DNA of 64,000 nt from assembly GCA_036480375.1 (NCBI GenBank), contig JAZGGI010000049.1:18030-82029 (forward strand), in the 5' to 3' direction. Below the pieces are notes generated by a model, which did no database searches, was not told the DNA's origin, and saw only the letters and a list, made by a program, of their open reading frames with translations. The stretch comes from Candidatus Zixiibacteriota bacterium. Its GTDB lineage: Bacteria; Zixibacteria; MSB-5A5; GN15; JAAZOE01. Positions 18,558 through 28,994 of this stretch are shown here, piece by piece (the first letter of the stretch is position 1; each line of letters begins with the position of its first letter). The position numbers and the translations under genes are program-made.

Positions 18558-20790
18558 AATTCAATATATTAGCGAGTAAATGAATTGCATCCACGTCAAG
18601 TTTTGAGGCCATATCCAAAAGCGGCAAACCGCAATAGATAACATGACCTTCACCAATTTTGGTAACCCGCAAATAACTGCCGAGTTCCCCGGCCGAAATA
18701 ATTTCATCGCCCGCGCTGAATATGGCCGACCAGGAACGGCTCATTTCCAGAGCCGCTTCTGCCAGCCGGTTTCCTTCAATAGCATACGGCTCATTTATTA
18801 GTCTATGGCTATTATTTTTTATATCTAAGGGTACCGGGCCGACATTTTCCGAAGTAAAAATCGAAAAATCGAAAATATCATGGGGCCATCCGAATGATTG
18901 TCCCAGAATAAGAATCTCGCCCCCTTCCCGAACGAATCTCCGCAGTCTCCTTCCCGATTTTCGCAGAGCCTTCGCGTATTGTTCGCCCGCGTCCGTACCG
19001 ATTATGAGCAAATCGTACGCTTCCAGAGTTGCCCTTGAAATACTATGCGGCGTAAAAACATGGCCGGAAACGTTGACCATGCGCAGAATATCTTCCAATT
19101 GTCCCGTCTTATCCGGTACAAATGCGATATCGCGAACAGGCGGCACCTCAAAACGGACGATCCGGGCATCGGCCGAAGTCGATGAAATCGTATTGCCGTT
19201 CGATACCAACCGGGCGACAATCTCTCTCTCTCCATAACCGATAGACCGGCCCGCGGCCAGATGGATATCAACCATTTGAGATGTGACGCCTTCGGGTATC
19301 ACGATATCCTTTTTGTAACTGCCGACCACGATGGCGTCGGGATTGTCAATTAAAAGGCGAGCCTTTAGTTCTGACTGATATGGTTTAGTAATCAATAACT
19401 GCCAATCGAACGGTTGTGCCAGCGAAGTTATATCGCCCTCTCTGAAGGGAGATAAAATCGCGTAACCCGGCAGCCACGTCAAAGAAAGTTCCTCATCGAC
19501 GTATTCATTATACGGAACAAACAATTCCATCGGCATCCCTTCAATAACTATTTCAATCGCAAAGAGATGTTCTTTGTCAGGCTGACCTTCCAGATTTATC
19601 TCCGATAGATCAACAGCGTATTCCCGATGCAATTTCTGATGAGGCGTAACGATACTCGATATTGATTCAATCTCAACCGGAGCCTGACCCGCCGGCAGGA
19701 ATTTCAAATGCGAAAGTTCAATTGGTAGCGACCCCGTCAATTCCAGATCAAAAAGGAGCTTCCCGGTTTTTCCAAAAGGCGTGTTTCTCGATTGCAGATT
19801 CCCCGACCAGTTAATCCCAACCGCCTGAGCGACCGCCAGTGAAGTTTTATATCGAACTCTTTTGGCCCGGTCAGGAACCCGGGTCCTTCTCAAATTACCC
19901 GAGCCGGCGTCCAGCATTTGAACCAGACGCGAAATTTCTCCGTACGCGTTTAACAGCAGGCGCAGGCGGTCAGTCTGGCTCATGCGTTGATTATATGTTG
20001 TGCGAATAAATGACATAAACCGGCTCAACCGGTTTAACAGGTTTTTTTGCTCGGGCCCGGCGATAACCTTTTGGGCAATAATATCCGGAAGGCGGAAAAC
20101 ATCCATCCCAGACAAGAAATCGCCCTTAGTCTGAACGGGATTCTCTTCATCAACTTCCAGAGGATAATACCAGCGGAATCGATCCGGTTTGTATTCCAAC
20201 GGGCCGTCGAGTGAAAAAGACTGATTTAGTAAAATTGCCCTGTCTTTAAGCTTGTCGTAAATTTCCGAATCATTAAATATAACTCCGCCCGACCCGCTTT
20301 TAGTTCCGCGAATGTAAATGCGTTCGAGGTGCGAAAGAGCCAGCGAGTCATCGAGAGTTTTCTGCCGCATGTCTCTCAAAAAATATGTGATAAATGCCGA
20401 ATCGGCCGCCTGCGCGGCTTCGAAGATCGCCATATTCGGATAACCGTCCGCAAAGAGCGCGTCGCATACCGAATCAACCAGCATACTATCACTGTCGGCC
20501 GGAGGGTATCCTATATATGCCAGATGAAACTGTCCGTCGGAACTTGTAATCTCTTTACATCCGAAATAAGCCGACGGATGCAATATCCCGATATAAATCT
20601 CGGCGCCATATTGCTGATTAAGATAAAGCAGGGCCGACCATTGAATATAATCTGCATCAATAACCGGGCAAAAAACAGTAAGATCCGATTCAGCGGCGCG
20701 AATTTTACCCGTTAAATCATCAGCGCCCGCATTCCCCATTACAAAAATTACCAGGGAAATAAAAATCAATATCGCATTGCGAAGATTCAT
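18541..20790 (-). CDS. Large secreted protein with C-terminal GATase1-like domain
   Basis: A 749-residue protein of unknown function. It begins with a signal peptide (hydrophobic residues 5-20, cleavage near GNAGA). The middle (~430-540) looks like an immunoglobulin-type beta sandwich. The last ~200 residues show the Rossmann-like pattern of class I glutamine-amidotransferase-like domains (YDLLIIGTDAGEQ, REGGEILILGQSFGW, GEGHVIYCGLPLLD) but without the usual GCxG nucleophile. Such non-catalytic domains occur in secreted proteins of this group. It is first in an operon with two ABC halves, so a role linked to their cargo is possible but unproven. Confidence 0.7.
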   Translation of the reverse strand: MNLRNAILIFISLVIFVMGNAGADDLTGKIRAAESDLTVFCPVIDADYIQWSALLYLNQQYGAEIYIGILHPSAYFGCKEITSSDGQFHLAYIGYPPADSDSMLVDSVCDALFADGYPNMAIFEAAQAADSAFITYFLRDMRQKTLDDSLALSHLERIYIRGTKSGSGGVIFNDSEIYDKLKDRAILLNQSFSLDGPLEYKPDRFRWYYPLEVDEENPVQTKGDFLSGMDVFRLPDIIAQKVIAGPEQKNLLNRLSRFMSFIRTTYNQRMSQTDRLRLLLNAYGEISRLVQMLDAGSGNLRRTRVPDRAKRVRYKTSLAVAQAVGINWSGNLQSRNTPFGKTGKLLFDLELTGSLPIELSHLKFLPAGQAPVEIESISSIVTPHQKLHREYAVDLSEINLEGQPDKEHLFAIEIVIEGMPMELFVPYNEYVDEELSLTWLPGYAILSPFREGDITSLAQPFDWQLLITKPYQSELKARLLIDNPDAIVVGSYKKDIVIPEGVTSQMVDIHLAAGRSIGYGEREIVARLVSNGNTISSTSADARIVRFEVPPVRDIAFVPDKTGQLEDILRMVNVSGHVFTPHSISRATLEAYDLLIIGTDAGEQYAKALRKSGRRLRRFVREGGEILILGQSFGWPHDIFDFSIFTSENVGPVPLDIKNNSHRLINEPYAIEGNRLAEAALEMSRSWSAIFSAGDEIISAGELGSYLRVTKIGEGHVIYCGLPLLDMASKLDVDAIHLLANILNFGHGR

Positions 20791-20856
20791 CAGCAGGAAA
20801 ATAGCGGTTTGAAAATTTTATGTCAATTTTTGAATTTGCCGGTAAATAATTTTCAC

Positions 20857-20895
20857 TTGCGCTAAATATCTCAATCGGTTTAGATTCTTAATCTA
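20857..20895 (+). promoter_or_regulatory. Weak promoter and small palindrome upstream of enolase
   Basis: TTGCGC (20857-20862) is followed after about 18 bases by TAGATT. That hexamer is also the left arm of a palindrome, TAGATT-CTT-AATCTA (20881-20895), about 27 bases before the enolase start. An operator over the -10 is possible, but the match is modest. Confidence 0.25.
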
Positions 20896-20909
20896 AAATT
20901 CATTATTGA

Positions 20910-22217
<1,308 letters not shown>

Positions 22218-22222
22218 TCTTT

Positions 22223-22576
22223 ATGATGGCTGATAATTTAAGAAAAAATGTGACGCGCCAGCTGATAAAAAGGCTGGCCGAACACGAACATGGTTTTAAG
22301 CGCAAAACAATTCGTTTCCTTGTATGCCTGGGGGTGCTGTATCTGGCATTTCTCTTCTGTTCGGGAGATTACGGCCTCTTTCGCATCCACCGCCTCAAAG
22401 CCCAAAAGGAAAACCTCGAAAAGAAATATATGAACACACTCACCGAAGCGGCCGATTATAAGTATCGTCTGAAACGAATAAATGGCGATCCGCACTTTAT
22501 CGAATGGTTGGCCCGTACCCGTTACGGATTTTCGCGCCCGGGAGAAACCATTTATCACCTGCGGGTAAAGCGCTGA
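22223..22576 (+). CDS. ftsB: FtsB/DivIC-type septum formation initiator
   Basis: A 117-residue bitopic protein: short basic N-terminus, one membrane helix (residues ~25-43), a coiled coil (KAQKENLEKKYMNTLTEAAD region) and a C-terminal segment with WLARTRYGFSRPGETIYHL, which matches the end of FtsB/DivIC proteins (R..YG...PGE.....). The family links late divisome proteins. The position directly after eno supports the call. The alternative name DivIC cannot be excluded. Confidence 0.8.
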   Translation: MMADNLRKNVTRQLIKRLAEHEHGFKRKTIRFLVCLGVLYLAFLFCSGDYGLFRIHRLKAQKENLEKKYMNTLTEAADYKYRLKRINGDPHFIEWLARTRYGFSRPGETIYHLRVKR

Positions 22577-22580
22577 TACA

Positions 22581-23402
22581 ATGGCTATTCATAAAACCGA
22601 AGGGATTATTCTCTCCAGCGCAAACTGGTCGGAATCATCGCAAACTCTGATTATCTTCACCCCCGACTGCGGAAAACTAACCCTCAATGTCAAAGGCTCG
22701 CGACAACTTAACGGAAAACGCGGACGGCCTCTCCGTTTTGCCCGCCTCGAATTTACCGGATATTTGCGGGGCGAAAAAGGCAGCGGCTATTTATCGGATG
22801 TTGAGCCGGTCGAGGTATTCCTTTTTGAAAAAGACGGGCAACTGGGACGACTGGCCTTCGCCTCAGCCGCCATTGAACTGCTCAATAATTTACTTACCGG
22901 GGGGGATCCTCAGTCTGTTTGTTACCAGATAACACTGTCTTTTTTGCGAATGACCGATACGATTGATAAAAAGCGGTTGCCGGGTCTGTTCGCCGGTTAT
23001 ATATTGCGCCTTGTTTCGCTATTAGGGTTTCGCCCCAACCTGACCGGATGCACTTCCTGTGGAAAGGCAGGGGACAGCCTGATCCGGGACTCGGAAGAAA
23101 GCGATGAAAAACTGATGCTTAGCATCGAGCGAGGCGGGATTGTATGCGTCGATTGCCGCTCGACATTGAAAGGAGAGAACTCCCTCATCGGCCTTGGATT
23201 CGAATTCCACAGTAAACTGGTCCGGCTGATGCAATCCTCGCTGGTGGAAGCGTCAAAAATTCCGGTCTCGCTGAAGGAACTTCAGGAATTGGTTGAGATT
23301 ATAACCCTGCTTTTGAAATATCATGCCGAGTCGATGAAACAGTTGAAATCATTTGATTTTTTGGATAAACTGGCCGCGGCGGTAAAAAACTCCGGAGGAT
23401 AA
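22581..23402 (+). CDS. recO: DNA repair protein RecO
   Basis: A 273-residue recombination mediator that helps load RecA at gaps together with RecR. The N-terminus (AIHKTEGIILSSANWSESS) is the RecO OB-fold start. A four-Cys zinc site is visible as CTSCGK and, about 35 residues later, CVDCRS. Length is usual for the family. The stop is immediately followed by the GTG start of the glycyl-tRNA synthetase gene. Confidence 0.93.
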   Translation: MAIHKTEGIILSSANWSESSQTLIIFTPDCGKLTLNVKGSRQLNGKRGRPLRFARLEFTGYLRGEKGSGYLSDVEPVEVFLFEKDGQLGRLAFASAAIELLNNLLTGGDPQSVCYQITLSFLRMTDTIDKKRLPGLFAGYILRLVSLLGFRPNLTGCTSCGKAGDSLIRDSEESDEKLMLSIERGGIVCVDCRSTLKGENSLIGLGFEFHSKLVRLMQSSLVEASKIPVSLKELQELVEIITLLLKYHAESMKQLKSFDFLDKLAAAVKNSGG

Positions 23403-24725
23403 GTGGGTAAGAAGAAAAAAGTCAAAGATGAATTCATGGATAAGTTGGTTTCCCTCTGTAAGAGACGGGGATATATTTTCCAGTCATCCGAAATATACGG
23501 CGGCATCAACGCCTGCTGGGATTACGGGCCTTTGGGCGCCGAATTAAAACGTAACATCAAGGATTTCTGGTGGCGCGAAATGGTTCACAAACGTGACGAT
23601 ATCGAGGGTCTCGACGCCGCCATCCTGATGCACCCCAAAGTCTGGCATACTTCCGGCCATGTTGGAGAATTCACCGATCCTTTAGTCGATTGCAAGAGAT
23701 GCAAAGCCCGCTTCCGGGCCGATGAACTGGACGCCGATACCTGTCCCAATTGCGGCGGAGAATTGACCGAACCGCGGCAATTCAATCTCATGTTCAAAAC
23801 CTTCATGGGCCCGGTCGAGGATGACGCCAGTGTCGTCTATTTGCGTCCCGAAACCGCTCAGGGTATTTACGTTAATTTCCTCAATGTCCAGGGTCCCTCC
23901 CGCCAGAAGATACCGTTTGGAATCGCCCAAATCGGCAAAGCCTTTAGAAACGAAATCACGCCTGGAAATTTCATTTTCCGCACCCGCGAATTCGAGCAGA
24001 TGGAAATGCAGTTTTTTGTTCATCCTTCCGAAGACGAAAAGTGGTTTGAGTACTGGCGCGAAAAACGCTGGCAATTTTACCTCGATCTGGGCATCAAAGA
24101 AGATAAACTTCGATGGCACGAACACGGCCCCGATGAACTGGCCCATTATGCCAAGGCGGCCTATGATATCGAATACGAATTTTCCTTCGGCTGGAAAGAA
24201 CTGGAAGGCGTCCACAACCGCACCGATTTTGACCTGACCCGCCACAAAGAAGCAACCGGCAAAGACTTGCGTTACTGGGACGAACAGACCAAAGGCAAAT
24301 ATCTCCCCTATATCATCGAAACCTCCGCCGGATGCGATCGGACTCTTTTAACCTGTCTGGTTGACGCTTATGACGAAGAAGAAGTAAAAAACGAAACGCG
24401 AGTTATCCTGCGTCTGTCACCAAAAATCGCGCCTTTCAAAGCCGCCGTTTTGCCACTGGTTAAAAAAGAAGGTATGCCTGAACTGGCGCAAAAATTATAT
24501 GATGATTTGCGCGGGAAATTCAAAGTCTTTTATGACGCTGGCGGAGCCGTCGGGCGACGCTACAGGAGAATGGACGAAATCGGAACACCATATTGCTTTA
24601 CCGTTGACGGTCAGACACTGGAAGACGACACTGTCACTCTCCGCGACCGCGACAGCATGGAACAAACCCGGCATAAAATAGCCGAACTGCCCGATTTGCT
24701 TGAAAAAAAGATAAATTCACAGTAG
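23403..24725 (+). CDS. glyQS: Glycyl-tRNA synthetase, single-chain type
   Basis: A 440-residue class II synthetase of the homodimeric type, not the alpha2beta2 GlyQ/GlyS form. Motif 2 is seen in [19 protein letters not shown], preceded by [12 protein letters not shown]. Motif 3 is [14 protein letters not shown], and the C-terminal anticodon-binding domain begins near [13 protein letters not shown] zinc-knuckle insertion with CKRC and CPNC is also present. The start is GTG with GGAGG 4 bases upstream. The gene abuts recO with no gap. Confidence 0.95.
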   Translation: MGKKKKVKDEFMDKLVSLCKRRGYIFQSSEIYGGINACWDYGPLGAELKRNIKDFWWREMVHKRDDIEGLDAAILMHPKVWHTSGHVGEFTDPLVDCKRCKARFRADELDADTCPNCGGELTEPRQFNLMFKTFMGPVEDDASVVYLRPETAQGIYVNFLNVQGPSRQKIPFGIAQIGKAFRNEITPGNFIFRTREFEQMEMQFFVHPSEDEKWFEYWREKRWQFYLDLGIKEDKLRWHEHGPDELAHYAKAAYDIEYEFSFGWKELEGVHNRTDFDLTRHKEATGKDLRYWDEQTKGKYLPYIIETSAGCDRTLLTCLVDAYDEEEVKNETRVILRLSPKIAPFKAAVLPLVKKEGMPELAQKLYDDLRGKFKVFYDAGGAVGRRYRRMDEIGTPYCFTVDGQTLEDDTVTLRDRDSMEQTRHKIAELPDLLEKKINSQ

Positions 24726-24792
24726 CCTGTGATTTTCCTTGATTCTGAATACATCAAAATTACAAATTACTGCATTTAATTAATTATTTCCA

Positions 24793-24821
24793 TTGACATA
24801 GTGCGATATGTTTGTTATATT
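24793..24821 (+). promoter_or_regulatory. Sigma70-type promoter of the dockerin-protein gene
   Basis: TTGACA (24793-24798), a 17-base spacer and TATATT (24816-24821). This is the best consensus promoter in the window and lies 65 bases before the chosen start at 24886. Confidence 0.65.
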
Positions 24822-24885
24822 AGTTTACGCTCATCTTGGGGAAGTCTGTGCCAAATATCATTATTTTCATGTCGGGGAGTTAATA

Positions 24886-25914
24886 ATGTCTATTTTTGTC
24901 CCGCTCAAAGTCAAAATCACCCGTAATTTTATTCTGATTTTCCGCTTTTTTCTAATTTGTGTCACATTAGTGCTTATCCCTCAATTAGTTATTGGCCAAC
25001 CACTTTGCGGCAACGTAAACAATGATGAAAAAATCAATGTCGGCGATCCGGTCTATCTCGTGTATCATCTGTTTCGAGGCGGCCAGGGAATTGATCCGAT
25101 GCTCTGGGGTGATGTCAATCATGACGGCCTGATTAATATGGCCGATATTGTCTATCTCGTTAATTATATCTTCAAAAGCGGGCCCGCGCCCGGAGAATCA
25201 TCTTCAAACTGGATCGTCACTCAGGACGGCTCCACTGTTCGGATCGCCTACGGCAGCGATATTTCATACCCGCAATACGCCTCGCTCGATACCGCCGGCA
25301 GCTACTTTCGAATGGTCTCCGGAACAGAATCCGGTTGGGGAACATCAATAGTATTGATGCCCACTTTTTGGGAAGGTGGCAAACTACTCCAGGGCGGCAC
25401 AGTGGTATATTCTTATCAGGAAATCTGCAACGATCTTGTGCTCTCGTTTTCCGGTGATATATCGACTCTGCAAGTCGAAGGCGAAATCATCATCGCGCCG
25501 CCCCGGGGCGATTCATCAGTGGCTTCGGTAAAAATTACCGTTACCGGAAGTGTTGAGCCGGATATCCGTCCATGGGAGACTTTTAAACCGCTGATGTTGT
25601 CTTCGATGCGTGTTTCTCCCGATTCGTTTGATGCCTCGGTATCTTACGTCGAGGATGCGCAATTTACCATACCCGATGATAGCTGGATGATTTCACCTCC
25701 TGATCGGGGCTGTAAGTTCGGACTGATCGGAGGCTCCTGCGTCTGGAAACAAAACGCGCCCACAATTGAAATTATTCTCGAAGATTCTTTGCCGGTAACC
25801 GGATGGGTCACGCCGAGTAACGATCCCAACGATGACAATATCGGTTTCTGGCCCGCCTCCGATACGGTTTTATATACCTGGCGCTACCGCATCATTGCCA
25901 AACAAACCTTGTAA
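24886..25914 (+). CDS. Secreted protein with N-terminal dockerin-type repeat pair
   Basis: A 342-residue protein. Residues ~10-35 form a signal peptide. Residues ~40-100 hold two dockerin-like calcium loops: CGNVNNDEKINVGDPVYLVY and GDVNHDGLINMADIVYLVNY. The remaining ~240 residues are beta-rich and not recognised. Type I dockerins bind cohesins, but in FCB genomes such pairs are common in secreted proteins without any cellulosome, so a scaffold role is not implied. ATG 24886 is supported by GGGGAG 7 bases upstream; the longer reading from 24808 would put about 26 residues before the signal peptide. Confidence 0.8.
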   Translation: MSIFVPLKVKITRNFILIFRFFLICVTLVLIPQLVIGQPLCGNVNNDEKINVGDPVYLVYHLFRGGQGIDPMLWGDVNHDGLINMADIVYLVNYIFKSGPAPGESSSNWIVTQDGSTVRIAYGSDISYPQYASLDTAGSYFRMVSGTESGWGTSIVLMPTFWEGGKLLQGGTVVYSYQEICNDLVLSFSGDISTLQVEGEIIIAPPRGDSSVASVKITVTGSVEPDIRPWETFKPLMLSSMRVSPDSFDASVSYVEDAQFTIPDDSWMISPPDRGCKFGLIGGSCVWKQNAPTIEIILEDSLPVTGWVTPSNDPNDDNIGFWPASDTVLYTWRYRIIAKQTL

Positions 25915-26034
25915 AAAATCAATAATCTGTATTTCAATAATAGCGTATGCTGGAAACCTATGTTTGGTTGTAGTCGGCGTAAGCCTCGTGCACCAGCAAA
26001 TATTATTGTGCCGTACAGGTGTCCACCTACGCCG

Positions 26035-26086
26035 AAAATGGGTTTGTTTCCTCAGATTAACGTTTTGGGTCATATCAACTCGATGG
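26035..26086 (+). repeat. Inverted repeat C, left copy
   Basis: A 52-base segment whose reverse complement recurs at 27961-28012 with about two mismatches. The two copies bracket the DUF2235 gene. It lies in a 615-base non-coding stretch (25915-26529) that also holds repeat F and an operator-like palindrome. Confidence 0.75.
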
Positions 26087-26164
26087 TAATTACGACAGGC
26101 GAACTCCTGATTTTCCTGTAGGAGTCGCTCGCGAGCGACCAGCAAAACAGGCTTTCGCCTGTTC

Positions 26165-26220
26165 CCCAACCAGGCCCCCGCCTGTCTCGAGAGGGGTGCC
26201 CGCAGGGGCGGAGTGTGTTT
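26165..26220 (+). repeat. Mosaic repeat F, copy 1
   Basis: A GC-rich 56-base segment with the core GAGAGGGGTGCCCGCAGG. The reverse complement of most of it recurs at 52295-52349. Short CAGGC/GCCTG arms nearby (26145-26185) can form hairpins. No coding potential is seen. Confidence 0.65.
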
Positions 26221-26378
26221 CCATTATTTATTCTCGCCCAATCATCTTATATATGCGAACAAATTAGGTAAAAACATCAAAGTTAACGAATAATTGCGAA
26301 GGCCCCATGCGTGCATATAGTGGCATTCTAAATTACAGAAAAAGGATATTTTTTGATCCAAATCAAATTTATTCATAC

Positions 26379-26401
26379 AGAGTGACAATCCGTGTCACTC
26401 T
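26379..26401. promoter_or_regulatory. Perfect 9-bp inverted repeat upstream of the DUF2235 gene
   Basis: AGAGTGACA, a 5-base spacer, then TGTCACTCT. The arms match exactly. It is not followed by a T tract, so it looks more like an operator than a terminator. It lies 129 bases upstream of the hydrolase start, and the region after it is AT-rich and promoter-like. Confidence 0.4.
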
Positions 26402-26529
26402 AAAGTCTAATTTGCACTTGAATATATTGATCATCCAATATTTATTGTATATATTCACACTGCGCTCACACAGCATCATTCAGATATATAAATCGAGCGG
26501 GAAAATATAATCCAAAACTGGGAGGCGTT

Positions 26530-27492
26530 ATGTCTAAAAACATTGTCATTTTCTGTGATGGAACGGGTAATCAATACTGCAAAACCAAGACGAATGTATC
26601 AAAACTATTTGAAAAGATCCCCAACCATACCGATGAGCAAATCGCCTATTATAATCCTGGTATAGGGACGCTTGGATCGCGCGTTGCTGTTACGAGGCTT
26701 GGCAAATTACTGACAAGATTAATGGGATTGGCATTTGCCCACGGCATCACACGTAACATCGAAGATGCTTACCGGTTCCTTATGTCTACATTTGAAGAAG
26801 AAGATAAAATCTTTTTATTTGGCTTTAGTCGGGGCGCATATACAGTACGAGCCTTAGCCGCAATGATTATGAAATGCGGCTTACTATATAAAGGACATGA
26901 AAACCTTATTCCGTATGCGACAAAATTGTACCGGAGCCGTAAGATTGAAACTAATGACAAAATGGCCATTGAATTTAGAGAGACATTTTCGAAACAATGT
27001 GTACCACATTTTATCGGAGTTTGGGATACTGTCAAAAGCGTCGGCCTATATGATCGCATTAAGTTCAGTGATAGAAAACTTAATGCTGCCATAAAATATG
27101 GTTATCATGCTCTCTCAGTAGATGAAAAACGGATTAAGTTCAGACCTGTACTTTGGGAACTGCCTGTAGAGGGCCAAACAATTGAACAGGTGTGGTTTGC
27201 AGGAGTTCATTCCGACGTGGGTGGTGGATATATTGAGGATGGTCTTTCAAATATAGCATTGAAATGGATGGCGCAACAAGCCGACGCTTGTGATTTGACG
27301 ATAAATATGGAGGAGTTTAATTCAATCAAACTCGATTACAAAGACAAAATTCATAATCCCCTTTGGCCAATTTGGTGGATTTTGGGATGGGTGTGGAGAT
27401 CTATTGCTGAGAAATCGAATATTCATGAAACTGTTAATAAAAGAATGCGAGAGATAAAAAAATATAGACCCCAGAACTTACACTTTAATTAG
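26530..27492 (+). CDS. DUF2235 alpha/beta hydrolase
   Basis: A 320-residue serine hydrolase of the DUF2235 family (the family of type VI lipase effectors such as Tle1, and also stand-alone proteins). The N-terminal IVIFCDGTGNQ is the family hallmark. GFSRGAYTVR carries the nucleophile Ser100, FIGVWDTV the Asp166 and FAGVHSDVGGGY the His227 of the presumed triad. There is no signal peptide and no VgrG, PAAR or Hcp gene nearby, so an effector role is not supported by context. GGGAGG lies 5 bases before ATG 26530. The gene is AT-richer than the core genes and lies between inverted repeats. Confidence 0.85.
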   Translation: MSKNIVIFCDGTGNQYCKTKTNVSKLFEKIPNHTDEQIAYYNPGIGTLGSRVAVTRLGKLLTRLMGLAFAHGITRNIEDAYRFLMSTFEEEDKIFLFGFSRGAYTVRALAAMIMKCGLLYKGHENLIPYATKLYRSRKIETNDKMAIEFRETFSKQCVPHFIGVWDTVKSVGLYDRIKFSDRKLNAAIKYGYHALSVDEKRIKFRPVLWELPVEGQTIEQVWFAGVHSDVGGGYIEDGLSNIALKWMAQQADACDLTINMEEFNSIKLDYKDKIHNPLWPIWWILGWVWRSIAEKSNIHETVNKRMREIKKYRPQNLHFN

Positions 27493-27721
27493 ACCGGTGG
27501 TCCGTCCTCTGACGACAGCCGGAAGGTGGGGTCCCGCATGTGAGCATTTACATTTATCCAGCCGATCTGATGTATTTTCAGAATTCATCCTCATATGTAA
27601 GATGAAACATATTACAATTAACCAATCGTCCGTAGGGACGCGTTTTCCGCGCCCGCGTGGATATATCAAACAATTATTTTTCGGGCCGGGAAACCCTGCT
27701 CCTACAGATAATATAATAACC

Positions 27722-28012
27722 TGTCATTCCCGAGAGCGAAACCCCCGAAAGGGGTGAAGCGAGTCGGGAATCCATGCGGAGTAAATTATATACTGGATTC
27801 CTGCAACGACCCCTTCGGGTCTTTCGGGGAAATAACAAAAAAACATTAAGGTAGAATAAGATAAATGACCAACGCCTTGGCAAAAATTCAGATAAATTAC
27901 GCGACAGCCAAAAAGGGATGACATCCCCGACAGCTGAAAACAGGCTTTTGCCTGAATCACCACCGACTTGATATGACCCAAAACGTTAATCTGAGGAAAC
28001 AAACCCATTTTT
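27722..28012. repeat. Mosaic repeat block downstream of the DUF2235 gene
   Basis: The 600-base non-coding stretch 27493-28093 is a patchwork. 27722-27776 is a palindromic element of the type GTCATTCCCGAGAGCGAAA...GTCGGGAATCC, also seen at 46852-46902. 27843-27943 is repeat D, recurring in the same orientation at 52392-52493. 27961-28012 is the right copy of inverted repeat C. Antisense frames through the block are conserved only because the DNA is repeated. Confidence 0.7.
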
Positions 28013-28093
28013 CAGGGCAAATATGGAATTCTGATGAGCGGTAAATTAGAATAAGCAGGAGCCTGTGAATCGACTCCTGCTTTATATAAATTT

Positions 28094-28873
28094 CTACTTA
28101 TGCTCAAATTTGGGAGGGCGTTTTTCGAGGAAGGCTTTGAGGCCTTCGGTGGAGTCTGAATAGCCGTATGTAACTCCAAAAGCTCCGCGTTCGAGATTAC
28201 ATCCCGCCGATAGATTTACGCTCATGCCGTGATTGATTGATTCTTTGGCGAGTTTTAATACCGGCCCGCTTTTGGAGGCGATGTTTTTGGCTATCTCCAT
28301 GGCTCTGTTCATCAGTTCATCGGGTGCGCATAGCTCATCGACCAAGCCGATACGATAAGCCTCTTCAGCTTTTATCATATCGCCGGTAAAGATAAGTTTT
28401 TTGGCCATGCCGATGCCGACCAGTCTTGGGAGACGTTGCGTTCCGCCGTATCCCGGAATAATGCCGACGTTGACTTCGGGCTGACCCAGCTTGGCTTTTT
28501 CCGAGGCGATGCGGATATCGCAGGCCATGGCCAGTTCGCATCCTCCGCCGAGAGCGAAACCGTTAACGGCGGCGATTACCGGGCAGGGGAAGTTTTCGAT
28601 TGTTTTCATCAGGTAATGTCCGATTTCCGATGCATTGGCGGCGGTAGCGGTATTAAGCTCAGACAGTTCGGCAATATCGGCTCCGGCGACGAAGGCTTTA
28701 CCGGTGCCGGTTAGAATCACACATCTGAAATCAGGATCGATCCAGTTTTTGGAAAAGAAATCATGCAGTTCGGCAATCAGTTCATAGTTGAGCGCGTTGA
28801 GTGCTTTCTCGCGGTTGAACGTAACGACCGCGACAGCGTCTTTAATCTCGACGATGATATGTTTGTAATCCAT
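28094..28873 (-). CDS. Enoyl-CoA hydratase/crotonase
   Basis: A 259-residue crotonase-fold enzyme. The oxyanion-hole segment is FVAGADIAEL. Both catalytic Glu residues of true hydratases are present, in GGGCELAMACDIR and GQPEVNVGIIPGYGGTQRLP. It should hydrate short-chain enoyl-CoA, as in butanoyl-CoA or fatty-acid metabolism. ATG 28873 is preferred to the upstream GTG at 28885 because AGGA lies 5 bases before it. It is separated from mutM by about 120 bases and is probably transcribed alone. No dehydrogenase or thiolase gene adjoins. Confidence 0.9.
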   Translation of the reverse strand: MDYKHIIVEIKDAVAVVTFNREKALNALNYELIAELHDFFSKNWIDPDFRCVILTGTGKAFVAGADIAELSELNTATAANASEIGHYLMKTIENFPCPVIAAVNGFALGGGCELAMACDIRIASEKAKLGQPEVNVGIIPGYGGTQRLPRLVGIGMAKKLIFTGDMIKAEEAYRIGLVDELCAPDELMNRAMEIAKNIASKSGPVLKLAKESINHGMSVNLSAGCNLERGAFGVTYGYSDSTEGLKAFLEKRPPKFEHK

Positions 28874-28994
28874 GGTAATCCTCACTTAGATATTAAAAAG
28901 TCCCACAAACTTTTCTGTCCAGGGAATTAAATCGTAATGATGACAAGTTAATCGATTTTTATCTTAAGTCAAGAAAGACCGTGACAAATATTAT

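Noticed and set aside
24886..25914. Cellulosome component
   Set aside because: Dockerin-like repeats alone are common in secreted proteins of this group; no cohesin or glycoside hydrolase domain is visible.
26307..26510. 67-codon frame upstream of the DUF2235 gene
   Set aside because: It runs across the operator-like palindrome, has an odd composition and no recognisable domain; only a weak GAAGG precedes it.
26530..27492. Type VI secretion effector assignment for the DUF2235 protein
   Set aside because: No VgrG, Hcp, PAAR or immunity-like gene is nearby; only the hydrolase family is supported.
27724..28008. Antisense frame sharing LSGMSSLF-like residues with one at 52344-52580
   Set aside because: The similarity is explained by DNA repeat D; the flanking residues do not match and no start signal is seen.
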